This document shows, piece after piece, positions 27,501 through 39,500 of a DNA stretch of 64,000 bases. Made by a program: the position numbers and the translations under genes. The stretch comes from Anticarsia gemmatalis. Taxonomy: Eukaryota; Arthropoda; Insecta; Lepidoptera; Erebidae. Location: the NCBI RefSeq assembly GCF_050436995.1, contig NC_134756.1, forward strand, positions 2,170,001 to 2,234,000, in the 5' to 3' direction. Below the pieces are notes generated by a model. The model ran no database searches, had not been told where the DNA came from, and saw nothing but the letters and a program-made list of their open reading frames with translations. The first letter of the stretch is position 1, and each line of letters starts with the position of its first letter.

Positions 27501-30500
27501 CACGGAGTACCCCTCCAGCACGTAGCGCGCCGCCACCAGCTGCCACGCCAGCCAGCGCAGCGCCCAAGTATTAAAGTATGTCGTACCTTGACGTAGTAGG
27601 TGAGCAGCACCTTGCGGAAGTCGAAGGCCTGCAGCATGGACACGGCGCTGTTGTCGGACACGGAGTACCCCTCCAGCACGTAGCGCGCCGCCACCAGCTG
27701 CCACGCCAGCCAGCGCAGCGCCCAAGTATTAAAGTATGTCGTACCTTGACGTAGTAGGTGAGCAGCACCTTGCGGAAGTCGAAGGCCTGCAGCATGGACA
27801 CGGCGCTGTTGTCGGACACGGAGTACCCCTCCAGCACGTAGCGCGCCGCCACCAGCTGCCACGCCAGCCAGCGCAGCGCCCAAGTATTAAAGTATGTCGT
27901 ACCTTGACGTAGTAGGTGAGCAGCACCTTGCGGAAGTCGAAGGCCTGCAGCATGGACACGGCGCTGTTGTCGGACACGGAGTACCCCTCCAGCACGTAGC
28001 GCGCCGCCACCAGCTGCCACGCCAGCCAGCGCAGCGCCCAAGTATTAAAGTATGTCGTACCTTGACGTAGTAGGTGAGCAGCACCTTGCGGAAGTCGAAG
28101 GCCTGCAGCATGGACACGGCGCTGTTGTCGGACACGGAGTACCCCTCCAGCACGTAGCGCGCCGCCACCAGCTGCCACGCCAGCCAGCGCAGCGCCCAAG
28201 TATTAAAGTATGTCGTACCTTGACGTAGTAGGTGAGCAGCACCTTGCGGAAGTCGAAGGCCTGCAGCATGGACACGGCGCTGTTGTCGGACACGGAGTAC
28301 CCCTCCAGCACGTAGCGCGCCGCCACCAGCTGCCACGCCAGCCAGCGCAGCGCCCAAGTATTAAAGTATGTCGTACCTTGACGTAGTAGGTGAGCAGCAC
28401 CTTGCGGAAGTCGAAGGCCTGCAGCATGGACACGGCGCTGTTGTCGGACACGGAGTACCCCTCCAGCACGTAGCGCGCCGCCACCAGCTGCCACGCCAGC
28501 CAGCGCAGCGCCCAAGTATTAAAGTATGTCGTACCTTGACGTAGTAGGTGAGCAGCACCTTGCGGAAGTCGAAGGCCTGCAGCATGGACACGGCGCTGTT
28601 GTCGGACACGGAGTACCCCTCCAGCACGTAGCGCGCCGCCACCAGCTGCCACGCCAGCCAGCGCAGCGCCCAAGTATTAAAGTATGTCGTACCTTGACGT
28701 AGTAGGTGAGCAGCACCTTGCGGAAGTCGAAGGCCTGCAGCATGGACACGGCGCTGTTGTCGGACACGGAGTACCCCTCCAGCACGTAGCGCGCCGCCAC
28801 CAGCTGCCACGCCAGCCAGCGCAGCGCCCAAGTATTAAAGTATGTCGTACCTTGACGTAGTAGGTGAGCAGCACCTTGCGGAAGTCGAAGGCCTGCAGCA
28901 TGGACACGGCGCTGTTGTCGGACACGGAGTACCCCTCCAGCACGTAGCGCGCCGCCACCAGCTGCCACGCCAGCCAGCGCAGCGCCCAAGTATTAAAGTA
29001 TGTCGTACCTTGACGTAGTAGGTGAGCAGCACCTTGCGGAAGTCGAAGGCCTGCAGCATGGACACGGCGCTGTTGTCGGACACGGAGTACCCCTCCAGCA
29101 CGTAGCGCGCCGCCACCAGCTGCCACGCCAGCCAGCGCAGCGCCCAAGTATTAAAGTATGTCGTACCTTGACGTAGTAGGTGAGCAGCACCTTGCGGAAG
29201 TCGAAGGCCTGCAGCATGGACACGGCGCTGTTGTCGGACACGGAGTACCCCTCCAGCACGTAGCGCGCCGCCACCAGCTGCCACGCCAGCCAGCGCAGCG
29301 CCCAAGTATTAAAGTATGTCGTACCTTGACGTAGTAGGTGAGCAGCACCTTGCGGAAGTCGAAGGCCTGCAGCATGGACACGGCGCTGTTGTCGGACACG
29401 GAGTACCCCTCCAGCACGTAGCGCGCCGCCACCAGCTGCCACGCCAGCCAGCGCAGCGCCCAAGTATTAAAGTATGTCGTACCTTGACGTAGTAGGTGAG
29501 CAGCACCTTGCGGAAGTCGAAGGCCTGCAGCATGGACACGGCGCTGTTGTCGGACACGGAGTACCCCTCCAGCACGTAGCGCGCCGCCACCAGCTGCCAC
29601 GCCAGCCAGCGCAGCGCCCAAGTATTAAAGTATGTCGTACCTTGACGTAGTAGGTGAGCAGCACCTTGCGGAAGTCGAAGGCCTGCAGCATGGACACGGC
29701 GCTGTTGTCGGACACGGAGTACCCCTCCAGCACGTAGCGCGCCGCCACCAGCTGCCACGCCAGCCAGCGCAGCGCCCACGCCGCGCCCGGCGCCAGCACG
29801 CGCCCGCCGCACCACCACACGCCCGTGCACACGCCCTCTGGGGGGGGGGGGCACAGTCTCATGAACACGTGTTGCTTGACTACCCCAAATTAAGTCCTTT
29901 CAAGGTCTCGGATATGCAACTTAAATCGAGCCTCACTTTCTTGACAAATATTTGCGAAAGAAGTGAGAACAAAAGAAGTTGGAATCATAGGTTTATTCGC
30001 GAGAAACTTAAGAACAATGACGGAATAATGTTTGGCAGTCCGCAAATTTATCATCCGTATAAACACGAAAGTCTGTTTGGCGGACGAAGTCGCGGGTAAA
30101 AGCTAGTTTAAATAAATATAAAGACTTACCGCTACTCTCCTCGGGTCCTTCAGAGATGGCCTCCACTTCCCTCTGCTGGCAATACGTGCCTCTGAACTCG
30201 AGACCTCGCAGTTGGAAAGACACTAAACCATTGCCCATCTCCACTATGTGTACTAGGCAGTTTAGATAGTCCGATGCTAGCACTGTTGAAGAAGGAAAAT
30301 TTATTAAACAAGTGTTCGGAGGCACCCAGTTGCGCTCACTGGTCGGTAAACGATCTGCGAGTTAAGCAACCGTTGGCGCGGTCATTCCATAGATGGGTGA
30401 CCGCATAGTGGTATTTGAGCTAGGCGTCTCCGTGCTTCGGAGGGCATGTGAAAAGTCGGTCCCGGCTGTTATCTACTAAGATATCAGTCGTTAAGCCATG

Positions 30501-33500
30501 TCAAAGGCCTTCAAGACTCTTTTTAGAAAACATTAAAAGCGACACTAGACCGGAATTATATTATTTACATTTCTAATTAAGAGGCGGAGGCTCCAGAGGC
30601 AGAGAAATTAATATTAGATCGGGGAAAAAGACTTTTCGCATTATTATATGTATGAACTTGTAATCAAATCTCTTTGGCTTCAAGAATCACAAGTGAGTAC
30701 ACGGTTCATTAGGTTCTTTCAGTGAGCTCGTGAGGTACTATCGAACAAACTGAATCATGACCCACCATGTGCTCATTTTCTAAAATACGTCTATATACAC
30801 GTAGGTCGAGATTCGCTTGAACCTACGTTTCCTTGGTAATTAATTTGTTATCTCTCATTATTGCGACAAAGCTTTGGGCGTCCATTATAGGAAATAAAGT
30901 AACTATAAAAATTAAAATAATATAGGGTAACCAGTATAGTTATTACCCGATTATGGAATTTATACACCATTATGGTCAATAGTAATATTCTAATAGTACT
31001 CTTTTATAAACGCAACTTAAATATTCTTTCTAAAGGAACATCAATCATTTGTTTCAATAACTTTGTAAACATATAAATAAATTACTAATAAAAAACGACT
31101 TCTTAAATCACAGTAATTGTCCACCTAATTTTAAAACTTAACGAAAGAAGTAACCAGTATTCTAAAAGTGATATAGATATATTGCAATTAATTTGAACTG
31201 GTTACTGTAGAAATTAAAATAAACGTATTATTGCTGAACGTTGGCAATCACTGTATGCTGGGCAATGACTATAGTGGTTACCCTAATCGAAACGTTTCAC
31301 AGATTTCTAAATGACGTGCTATTTGACATTTGACACAAATATATTTTTTCTTTGTGAAAAGAGTTTAGACTATTAACATTCTAGATTCAAATTAAGAGTG
31401 ATTTATCGAAAACGTATCTAGTACTGTGCTAACTAAGGTCAAAGTTGTCTGTACTCGTAGATACATCATAACACAGTCGTATTTATGTTTAAAACGTCCT
31501 AAGTGCAACTATGACAATAGAGATGATATTCTTACTGTTTTGACGGTTTCAAGCGAATTGTCGGCAAAATGGGTCATGATTCAGTTGGTTCGATAGTACA
31601 TAAATATCGAGCTTTTTTTTATGTAGAGAAAAGATTTTATTACAAGTTCATACATACTATGGAACGAAAAGACTTTTTCCCGGACCTAATATAAACAGCT
31701 ATTTGTATTGTAGTTTTTTTAGTTAACAGTACATTTTTATTACGTTCATACACTCACCAAAACAATCTCCTTGCTGCACTTGTCCCCACCGTCCTAACAT
31801 GAGATCACCGCACAGATAGTGTTGTAACGACCGCGTCAGATGCTCGTAGAATATCGAGTTCAAGTTGTTGTCATCTGAAAACACATACAATATGAAAACA
31901 AATAAATCTATACTAATATTATAAAGCTGAAGAGTTTGTTTGGTTGTTTGAACGCGCTAATCTCAGGAACTACTGGTCCAATTTGAAAAATTATTTCATT
32001 GTTAGATAGCCCATTTATCGAGGAAGGCTATAGGCTATACAGGGTGTAAATGACAGCCTACCGAAAACGAAAAAAAAATGATTCTAGACACGATTCTGGT
32101 GCTTATGGCGCTGAAAATTTTCATCGCTTTTTTCTTGATTTTTCCGAATTTTTATGCGTTTTTTTTATTTTTTTTCGGTATTATTTCGTTAATACTACAC
32201 AGTGCAACATGAATATGAGAAAAAATCCGTCATATTACTGTTTTTCACAAAAAACAGCAATGGATTAAAACAACGTATAAATTCGCTATCAGCTGTCCGC
32301 GGCCAACGACACCGCGCCGGCGGCGGCCGGCCGCGACGGTCGACGTACCTACGCGCGCCACACAGACACGATTACGCACACAGCTGTCAGCCTCACTCTC
32401 ACTAGTATGCAGCGTTACTTAGTATTTGTTCTTCTATGTTAAAAATGAAAATGACATAATTATCCCGCTCTCCGATAAAAGGTACATTAATAAGATTTAA
32501 AATGTGTGATATCTTATTATTATTACACGTACAAATACATACAGAACGACAAAAAATACTATTGATATTCTTTAGCGCTATAAAAATCTCTAATAAACAA
32601 TTTAACAAGTATTGTCGCTTTGTTCTATTTGTTCTTGCAAACTTATTATTCTATTCGATATTTACACGCTCATTCATACAAGCGCGGTGCGACTCGAAAA
32701 GTAGATGGCGGTAGTGACGCGTGACGCCGCGACCGCGCGTGGATGTTACATAGATGGGATGCGACAAAATGAATGCTAAGTAATTCTCCGGGGATAATGA
32801 ATTATGATAAGTTAGTTTCTCTGATAAGAATATTAATGGATATTGATTGTTATCATTGTTATGTACCTACATTTTTTATGGTTTAATTAAATAAACGTTT
32901 CGTGTTTATTTTATTTACTTTAATCTGATTTTATGTTATTAAATATCAAAGTAGGTATTTTAAACTTACATCAATAATGTTTGTAATGTTATTCGGTATT
33001 TGAATAAAACTACAATGCAACGAGTAACAACTGTGACAAGTAAAAATAGTACCTAATGCCACATCAATATTTTATTCAATCTAATCTCTCGCTGGGATCC
33101 TAACTCGTCGCTCGTCACCAAATCGGCGGCGCGCGCACGGACGGCGCGGAGGGAGCGGGTGGCGCGGGCGAGGGGCGGCGCGAGTGAGCGGAGAGGCGCC
33201 CGCGCCGGCGGCTCTATTTGATAGTTCGAGCAATTCGCTCGCGGAAGACGGAAGCTCTTCACCGGTGTCGTTCGTTATGTCCTATTCGTCGTGTCGTGTG
33301 TGAACTGTTGTTTATTATTACTTGTTATTGTTTCGGTTTTGAGCTGTTAGTGTTTTTATTGTTATTATTTTTGTTGTTATTGTTTTCGAAGTGCAGTTGT
33401 GTTCGTAAATAGGAAGAAATGTTGATGTGCTATGTATGGTGAAGCACGTGGAAGTGCACGGCGTGCTCTGCACCTGTACGTCCGGATCCAAAGGTACCTA

Positions 33501-36500
33501 CTCAAACTCTCGCCATACACCAGGTAATTGCGTGTTGATAGACATTGATAACAATTCGTTTTAGCACTTTCTTATTATTGGTTACATTTTGCTATTATTG
33601 TTTGATTTCACGTAAGCCAAGTAGGTATCTACCTACTTACAATTTTACTATGAGCTATTGTAACATACGAGCGTACTTACGATACCTACCATAAACGATA
33701 CATGAGATTGTTATCTAATAATACATACTAGTGAGCGCATAGACGTGGTGGTACGCGTACGTACCGCTGATTGTTGGCAGCTCCTCGCATGATCAATTAT
33801 TGTATCAACCACATTGTAAAACTTTTGGCGATTGAAAAGAGTGGCCGTGAGTTTCTCGCTAGCTCTTCTCATAAGGCTCTACCCCCTTTCCGAGCTAGTG
33901 GTAGATTCAGTAATTGTAACGACTATCGTAAGTGTCAACATTTGACCTAAATGAATAAATGATTTGATTTTGATTTTGATACCTACGACGCGTCGCGACA
34001 TGTCGTCGCTCAGCGCGCCGCCGCCGCCAGAAATCTCGTAGGCATGCGCGGAGATATATCGCGTTGTTCACTATACATTGAATGCTCAAAAATGACTAAC
34101 TCGGGAACCAATCATTTCCGAGAAAAATGGTTGAAGTAAATTTCGCGCATTTAGTGTCACAAAATTAACACTGAAGTTTTCGGTTAACCGTCGTTTACAC
34201 CCTGTATATCATCACGCTACGACCAATAGGAGGCGAGTACCAGAGAAAAATGTTACAAAAACGGGGATAATTATGACCCATTCTCTCTTATGTGACGCAA
34301 GCGAAGTTGCGCGGGTTAGCTATAATTTATACAATTGATCTGAATTATCCTGACTACACTTTCGAATCCCAAATAAAACACTTTTTATTTAATTAATTTG
34401 TGGCTAATGTGTACTCACCGGCTCCCAAGTTTCTCTCAAGTTGTGAAGATAATCTAGTGTTGCTTTGATCCACACGCTTCGTGTTGTAGTCCCGCTCCCA
34501 GAACTTGACCGGGCGCACGTACGACGTCATGAATATTGCACTACCTGTCGTCAAAGATTGAATTAGTATTCACCTTGAATATTTCGAAATACTGAACTCA
34601 GGTTTCTTTACTTTCTAATTAAAATTAGTTATATTATCAGGTAAAATTTTTGCAGTTGTTGTCATTAATTTACTGTCATTTTATCTATTGGATAGGTTAT
34701 GCGGTACTTTTTCATTACCAGTGAAGTAGGCCCTATTTTTTTTACAAATTTCAACAACAGTTATAATACTTTGAACATTACTGAGGGTTTAAAACAATGA
34801 AAAAATAACTTCGAACGTTGCAATTTCTGAGATAGATAAAAATCGTTCTTACAGGTAATTTAAGCCACATGGATGCAATCAAAACATCTCAAATGGAAAA
34901 TAGACTTATTCATCAGTAGTTTTTAAGGCAACCCCAGGGTTAAAATGTCTCAGTTTTACTTTAACTACTCACCGAGCGCGGGCGTGAGCGGCGACGAGAG
35001 CAGCGCGGACACGGCGGCCTGCAGGAACAGCATGGCGCTGTGCGGCACGGAGAAGGGCTGCGCGAAGGCGTGGAACGCGCTGCCCCACGTGATCTGCCAC
35101 GGCGCGATGTACGTCACCACGAACTGGATCTGCACGGGGAAACAGTATTTATATTAATCATTTCGTCAAGGAGTACGGTAGACTCGATCGAAACCTTATA
35201 TGTCAAAGTCAAATATTCTTTATTTCATAAACTTTAACAAGTATTTAAAATCGTCAAAATATTTTTTATCTACCACCGCTTCGGAAAAGCTGTTGCTCGT
35301 GAGAAGAAACGGCAAGAAACTCACGGCTTGCTATATTTAAATGTCAATATTTCCAAATTAATAACAATGTCATAGTAGTGATTAATAACAATATCAATAC
35401 AAACAATATACATATGAGTAACAAAACAAAAAAAAAATCCGATTATGGAGAATTTCGTTAAATTCTAATAGCACTGACAAACAAATCGCAGTCTCCATCT
35501 TGGCTTCTTCAATCGTTGACGTTTCGTGAAAATATTGTATAAGACCTTTTTTTATTTATTTTTTTCTATAAACTTGAGATTGGACGATTGCGATAACAAT
35601 GAGTATGTATGTATTGACAGTCACATTTAACCCGAGCGATGTCCGGTTTAGATCTAATTTTAATATATTTTCGGCGACGTCTCTAAACAGCTCCTGATCA
35701 ACGTGGTGGAATCACCAATTCCCTCATTCCGGAGAGACAGTATTTGATGTAAACACCAAAATATTGATCGTAACTTGATCGTAACGGGTTAATTCTTATA
35801 CCCATTACTATCTCTTAGTAGTTTTGTGGGCGGAGTAATTTTCGTAGAGTCTACGTGTTTGGTTAGTGCTACAAAATGTCTACAGCGTAGCCATTATTTA
35901 GAACTACGAACGTACATTTGTAAAGTTACGCAACTGGACCTCAAATAAAATCAATTTTAGCTAGCTTTCAGCGAATATTTTTCTTTACCTAGTTCAATTA
36001 TTGAAATCTCAACTTAGTAACCATTTCGTGAATGAATGGTGAATATTTTTAAGCATTGGGGGTCAATTTACACCCAATGATCAAATCTCAGTTTTAGTTT
36101 TCACAACCCTGGGCCCAGAATCTTACATAAGGTGGGTGAACCCATAAGGCCTATGTCCCACCAAGGCCTATTTATAAAATTTCTCGCTTCTCGGTTTTGA
36201 ATCGCCGCTAATGTATGTAGAAGTGTGTGCGTTAGTTAATGTACTCGCAAAATGACAATGCTAAGCTAATGACTATTCGTAACATTCATACCTTGAGTAG
36301 AAACTCGTAGACCTTGCTGAATATGATGGCGGTGATGAAGTAGTCCACGAGGAAGGTCTCCGATATCTTCTGAGTGCTCAGGTCACGTTGGAACAGCAGC
36401 ACGGCGAACACCAGGATCAAGTACTGCGAGTCGGGCTCCGAGTATGCGTTCCTTAGACCTGGAGGAAATAAAATAAAATTAGTGTCTATTTAATTGCTAA

Positions 36501-39500
36501 TAATGAATTAAAAATGCGCTTTTAAATAAGTTTTATAAATATTCAGAAATTGCAAGAGTTCAGGACGACGTAATTTTTTTTAGTTGTGTTCCGGCTTTTT
36601 TTAAATGCGCCATGAATCGCTTCTGTGTCGCGGGGAATTTTACAAACGTACAACTATTTGTGGACCGCACAAATAATTGCTCCGAATGAGAATAGAGCCC
36701 ACGACCTTGATACGCGATATTGTAGTAGCGTGGCGATCACCTTAACCACTGCGCCACGGAGGTCGTCAATATTGACATATTCGTTTTAGTTTCATTAGTG
36801 AGATCTCAGCATGTTCTTATTAATGTATTCATTATCTCGCGATAACCTACTCAGTAGACTCAATTTTCAATCGATTTTTTTTTAATCATTATTAAGATAT
36901 GTATTTATAATAAGTAAGATAATTTAAGGGACTAGCACTAATAATAAGCAAATAAATTTCGCTTTTAAACAAGTCTTAAAGCATAATTTAAGGGGTTAAA
37001 AAATAGAGGCATACTTACACTTAAGTGCGCACACGCATATAATGAGTGCGCCGATAGCGTCTCCGTACTTGGCGGCGATGGCGGGCGCGTCCTGCGTCGT
37101 GGCCGCGATCACCACGCCCGGGTACAGCACGTTGCGCTCCACGAAACATAGGTACACGAACATCTGTACCACAAACACATACATTACTGAACAATTACGT
37201 TATTTCAAGTATTACACAAAGTAGTTCAGGTTTAGTGAAATTTTAATTTTTAAATACTCAGAAGTAACAGGAATCTAGCCTTTTCTTTTGTATAAAGAAG
37301 GATGGGCATGGGAAATAATAATGACACATTGAAGATACTTTATTTCCCGGAATGGGAATATACTTTTATTTCAAAAGATAAATATCTGCATTCTAAGCTA
37401 TTTCGTAAAGGCGCATATAAAAACAATGTGAGTAACAAAATATTCAAATGTTATTTTAAAATAGCAAAAATTAAATATACAACAAAAATTACCGTATTTA
37501 TGGAAAAATGAACCACATATCAAAGGTTTTACAAAAACATGTTCAGCTCAGCAGTTGGTTTGGTTTTGCATTTTGTAAATCCTATTTCTTAGGCGAAAAT
37601 CGCGTGGTTCTTTTTTGTTTAAGGTTTTAGACCACTTTTATATTAGTATTCCGCTAAAAAGTAAAAATTGTGAACCCATTTTGCATAAATACGGAATAAG
37701 TCCTTAATTAGTTCTACCTGTCTAAAATGTACAAAATCCTTATCAATCACATAGCACAGCTAGTATAAAAAAAATCATTACCTTTTCAAAGCACATAAGT
37801 CTGGCGGGTTCAGTGACCTCGTACTGCGCGTGTTCGTGCTGCTTCAACACGGGCCCGGCGAGACACAGCCACGGCTGTTGCTTGCGTAGCTGAGGAGTCA
37901 GGTAGTGGAGCACCCAGCCTAGGATACCAGCGATTATCCATAGCACCTGGTAGGAGACAATCCATTTTTTATAAATAATTTTATAAGTATTGTCTTTAGC
38001 GATAGCATATGCTTTTTCTTATAAGAATATCAAGCCATATCTAGTGAGAAAGTCTAATATACTACTCAAAAACTAGCAAACTTTATACCTCGCGATTATA
38101 TGAGGTTTGTAAGATATTTTTTTTGAGCGTATATATTAGGTTTTAAAGATTAGGAATGTCTTCTTCAGCAACAAACAGCTAGGCTCATTAAATTTAGTTC
38201 ATCAAAACATACAAGGTTTATCCAGCAAGGAATTAGAAGTAGAATTGTTTTTACAAAAACATAATGTAGGTATTTTCTGTGTGACTGAGCATTGGCTACA
38301 CACGGAACAAATAGCAATAAACAATGAGTTTTATACAATTATTAGTGCGTATATTAGGAACAAAGCTAGACATGGTGGTTCACTGATTATGGTAGCTAAC
38401 AGTATTAAATGTAAAGAACGTAGGGACATAGTTAATTTGTCAATAGAACGCACGGCTGAGGTTTCCTGTGTCGAGTTAGAGCGACACATAGTAGTTTGTA
38501 TATATAGACCACCAAATAGTGAGTTTACTTTATTTGAGTCGATAATGGAGGACATATTAAAGCATTTAAGTATAAGCAACAAGTATGTAGTAGTGTGTGG
38601 TGATTTTAATGTAAATTTACTTGAGCAATCTTCGACTAGTACGAGACTTAAGTCATTATTTAAATCATTTAATTTAGTTTTTTTATTTAATGAGCCCACT
38701 AGAATCACTGCACATTCTGCTACATGCTTGGACAATATATTCTGCAACTGCGAATGCTTAGGTAGGGAAATGTTAAGTGAATTAACATCGGACCATTGTG
38801 GACAGAAGGCTATATTTCCTGTTAGGGTAGATAATAGGTTAAAGAAAATTACTTGTAGGCCTATTACTAGGGATCGTTTAGTATTATTTAATAGTGAGAT
38901 AGCTAGTGCTATGACAAAGTTAGACGACACCGAAGAACACCCGGATAACCTTTACACATCGTTATTCAACATTATTGAATCCAAGTTCAAAACTATCTTC
39001 AAAGAGAAAACCATACTAGATAACAATAGGAAACTCAAATTTTGCGATTGGGCGACAGCAGGTATTTATAAAAGTAGAGCTAGGCTGTATGAGCTTTATT
39101 CCATGAAACAGTTCAATTTTAATCCTAAATTTCTTGAATACGTTAGGAACTATTCAAAAATTTTTAAGAGAACTTGTGTTGCTGCTAAATCCTTACACTT
39201 AAGCAACAAAATTAAAAGCTCAGACAATACGATCAAAACCACATGGAATATCATTAACAACGAAACAGGTCGTGCTATCCAGCGCGAAAATAATTTTGAA
39301 CTGAAAGTAAATGACATGATTATCACCAACAACTTAGAGGTTGCTCAGACGTTTAATACTTTCTTCGCTGATATTCCCACAGCTACAACTAGCTCCTTGA
39401 ATTCCTGTCCTGCCAAGGCAGAATGTTTACTTCGAAATAGTGTAGAAGAGTGTGGTAGTGTTTTTTTCTTCAAACATATCAACTCTAATGATGTAGTTAA

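Larger units (their letters stand above)
30614..31689. mobile_element. Mariner-type MITE interrupted by a nested element (intron 10)
   Basis: The ends are TTAGATCGGGGAAAAAGACT and the inverted GACTTTTTCCCGGACCTAA, flanked by TA. The two halves match the intact 217-bp copies elsewhere. The interruption sits in the middle at 30738-31596. Confidence 0.8.
32040..34204. mobile_element. TA-flanked TIR element of about 2.16 kb inside the Helitron
   Basis: The left end CAGGGTGTAAATGACAGCCT and the right end (read inward) CAGGGTGTAAACGACGGTTA share about 28 imperfect inverted bases, both continuing ACCGAAAAC. TA is duplicated. TIRs and TA suggest a Tc1/mariner-like non-autonomous element. No transposase frame is visible. 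The interior holds GC-rich blocks at 32295-32400, 32690-32745 and 33110-33215 and a LINE 3' tail. Confidence 0.72.
31907..34322 (+). mobile_element. Helitron-like element split by a later insertion (intron 9)
   Basis: The 5' part, 31907-32039, starts TCTATACTAATATTATAAAG. The 3' part, 34204-34322, ends GCGAAGTTGCGCGGGTTAGC. The two parts join to the same consensus as the intact copies at 23678 and 56706 when the insert is removed, leaving one extra TA. Confidence 0.82.

Noticed and set aside
26659..29868. Series of overlapping 156-codon minus-strand ORFs that look like a repeat protein family
   Set aside because: They are three-frame readings of the 158-bp array derived from exon 12. There is no acceptor for each copy and starts are non-ATG, so they are not genes.
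29632..30099. 155-codon plus-strand ORF
   Set aside because: It is antisense to exon 12 and runs into intron and Helitron sequence, with no recognisable domain.
30325..30520. Functional 5S rRNA gene
   Set aside because: Only part of the 5S-like sequence is present, diverged and attached to a SINE body.
38331..38930. 199-codon minus-strand ORF
   Set aside because: Shadow of the LINE endonuclease frame.
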